In this document: piece after piece, positions 6,015-7,435 of the stretch
Layout of the letters: every line of letters starts with the position of its first letter
How positions within the stretch are numbered: the stretch's first letter is position 1
Source of the DNA: Methanobacteriota archaeon
Lineage (GTDB): Archaea > Thermoplasmatota > Poseidoniia > Poseidoniales > Poseidoniaceae
Assembly (NCBI GenBank): GCA_018645535.1
Contig: JABGWN010000067.1
Span: 1-7,435, forward strand
Direction: 5' to 3'
Length of the DNA: 7,435 bases
Program-made: the position numbers and the translations under genes
Notes under the pieces: generated by a model
Seen by the model: only the letters and a program-made list of their open reading frames with translations
Databases searched by the model: none
Told to the model about the DNA's origin: nothing

Positions 6015-7435
6015 ATGTGCATGGCAGGGATGGCAAGTGAAGTTTCTCTAACCGCCGGAAAGAGGATTCTATTCCTTACCAAAGATCTCGATCTTATCCG
6101 AAAACAGTTGTATGAAGGGCTAAATCTTCGTATGGAAGATCTCGAAGTCGCCGACCTTCTTGACGATATCAACACAGATGTGATGACGCCGGCATGGGTA
6201 TGTTTTGATCACGAACCAGCGATGATTGCGAAAAATGCATATGCAGGTCTGATGCAAAATGGCATTCGCGTATTCAATGAAGATGCATTAATTGATGGCG
6301 GATTTGAAGTCATTGTATCAGGACAACGAAAGGGTACTGGTTCAAGCAGAGAAACTGCTGCACAATGTGAACGTTGGGCCGGTATTCGAATCGTAATCGC
6401 TGCCTCCTTTGCACCGATTCATGAACGTAACAACATCAACCTTGGGCAATTAATGGGCGACCATGAAATGCTCAAGCGATTGCAAGATGGGGAGACGCTT
6501 CAACTAGAGGAATTCACACAACAATACGACGAAGTAACTGCACTTATCCTTGAATCCGGAGGATTGTTTGAATTCTCAAAACAGTTGAAAGATGGCAGGC
6601 TCTCTTTGCCAGAATTATCAAGTGAACAGCGACCTATGACCATGGCGGAAAAAATCATTGCTCGGAACCTCGTTGGCCAGCCAGAAGGCGCATGCGTCCA
6701 ACCACAAGACCCTGTTATTGCCCAAGTTCAAGGAGGCTATTCTCATGAATTTACCACAGCCCAGGTCCACACATTCCTCCAAGAAACCTACGGTAATGAC
6801 TACCAACTCATGAATCCGAAAAAGTTCGGTGTCTTTGAAGATCATTTGCTCTATGCACATCACAATCCAAAATTTGTTCCATTTATGGATAAGGTCGAAA
6901 CCTTGAGGAGGCTACAGAATGAATTCCAAAAGCATACAGGAGTTCGTGATTATTCGGCTGTAGATGGCGTATCACCCGGAATTTGTCATCAAGTTGCACG
7001 CGAAGAATTTATCGAGGTTTCGGATTTTATCCAAGCCACAGATTCACACACCTGCATGGGGGGCGCATCAAATGCGTTGACTTGGGGTGTTGGAGCTACT
7101 GAATATGCAAATCTCGTATCTGCAGGCTTTACGTTCGTGAAAGTTCCCGAATCAATTCGCTTCGAACTCACAGGATCATTAAGCGATGGTTGCACCGCTA
7201 AGGACGTTATCCTCTTTATTCTCGCAGACCATGCTCGAAAAGAACTGACATTAAACCGCTCGATGGAATTTGGAGGGCCTGGCCTGATATCACTTTCAGC
7301 AGATGAACGAGCAACTTTGTCCAACATGGCCACTGAATGCTCGGCAAGAACTGGGATTTGTGAAGCGGATGATGTTCTGTTCAACTGGATGGAAAGGCGA
7401 ATGCCTCACCTCGATATGATTCAACAGAGACAGCG
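6015..7435 (+). CDS. Fused aconitase/isopropylmalate dehydratase-family hydro-lyase, partial
   Basis: This is the 5' part of a long gene, open to the window edge (473 codons plus two bases). The product belongs to the aconitase superfamily, iron-sulfur hydro-lyases that move a hydroxyl group on citrate- or isopropylmalate-like acids. A LeuD-like swivel domain comes first (about 41-155), with DDINTDVMTP (50-59) and GSSRE (109-113), which holds the substrate-binding Arg. A LeuC/aconitase-like catalytic domain begins near 208 (MTMAEKIIARNLVG). It shows EDH (275-277), DSHT (343-346), KVPE (376-379) and AKD (395-397). The three Fe-S cluster cysteines would lie in the missing C-terminal part, so catalytic competence cannot be judged. 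Archaeal LeuC and LeuD are usually separate chains, and AcnA-type enzymes put the swivel last. AcnB also has an early swivel, but the catalytic motifs here look closer to LeuC/AcnA. The substrate is unknown. Starts at 6021 and 6030 are in frame, and an in-frame stop at 6000-6002 bounds the gene. Confidence 0.85.
   Translation, partial: MCMAGMASEVSLTAGKRILFLTKDLDLIRKQLYEGLNLRMEDLEVADLLDDINTDVMTPAWVCFDHEPAMIAKNAYAGLMQNGIRVFNEDALIDGGFEVIVSGQRKGTGSSRETAAQCERWAGIRIVIAASFAPIHERNNINLGQLMGDHEMLKRLQDGETLQLEEFTQQYDEVTALILESGGLFEFSKQLKDGRLSLPELSSEQRPMTMAEKIIARNLVGQPEGACVQPQDPVIAQVQGGYSHEFTTAQVHTFLQETYGNDYQLMNPKKFGVFEDHLLYAHHNPKFVPFMDKVETLRRLQNEFQKHTGVRDYSAVDGVSPGICHQVAREEFIEVSDFIQATDSHTCMGGASNALTWGVGATEYANLVSAGFTFVKVPESIRFELTGSLSDGCTAKDVILFILADHARKELTLNRSMEFGGPGLISLSADERATLSNMATECSARTGICEADDVLFNWMERRMPHLDMIQQRQ

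Noticed and set aside
6989..7384. Minus-strand open frame of 131 codons
   Set aside because: It is antisense to the catalytic domain of the hydro-lyase, whose conserved motifs establish the true frame.
1..7435. CRISPR arrays, tRNA or rRNA genes, insertion sequences, attachment sites
   Set aside because: I saw no regularly spaced direct repeats, tRNA-like cloverleaf, rRNA core sequence, transposase or terminal inverted repeats. Nearly all of the window is explained by ordinary genes.

Overview
This window reads as a gene-dense archaeal genome fragment. The clearest marker is a complete archaeal transcription factor B (TFB), with a zinc ribbon, a B-reader region and two cyclin folds. Other archaeal traits are very short intergenic gaps, TATA-like elements at leaderless spacing, and a secreted surface protein with many N-glycosylation sequons. 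Base composition is moderate, in the mid-40s %GC by eye. My best guess is an uncultured marine Thermoplasmatota (Poseidoniia / Marine Group II-like). That is inference, because no rRNA or other taxonomic marker is present.

Layout: positions 1-52 are an edge with no assigned gene, holding an 8-bp-stem inverted repeat. 53-919 (-) is a GalU-like UTP-glucose-1-phosphate uridylyltransferase. A 51-bp divergent gap separates it from 971-1381 (+), a small four-helix membrane protein that looks internally duplicated. That gene ends exactly where the next convergent gene ends, with no base between the two stop codons. 1382-3418 (-) is a large secreted, membrane-anchored protein with about four fibronectin-III-like domains. 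Upstream of it on the same strand are 3447-4925 (-), a HEAT-repeat solenoid protein, and 4943-5869 (-), TFB. These three form a tight co-directional set in the order tfb, HEAT, surface protein. A divergent promoter region (5870-6014) separates tfb from 6015-7435 (+), the first 473 codons of a fused aconitase/isopropylmalate-dehydratase-type hydro-lyase. It runs off the right edge, and its swivel domain precedes the catalytic domain.

How the genes may work together: the GalU-like enzyme would supply UDP-glucose for glycans, and the surface protein carries ten N-x-S/T sequons, so a shared cell-envelope theme is plausible but unproven. The HEAT protein follows TFB after 17 bp with its own Shine-Dalgarno, so co-expression with a basal transcription factor is likely. 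The hydro-lyase appears to be an independent metabolic gene.

I see no tRNA, rRNA, CRISPR array, insertion sequence or mobile element. The points most worth checking are the domain order of the hydro-lyase, the TFB-HEAT pairing, the internal duplication in the small membrane protein, and the base-tight gene junctions. None of these establishes a new system by itself.
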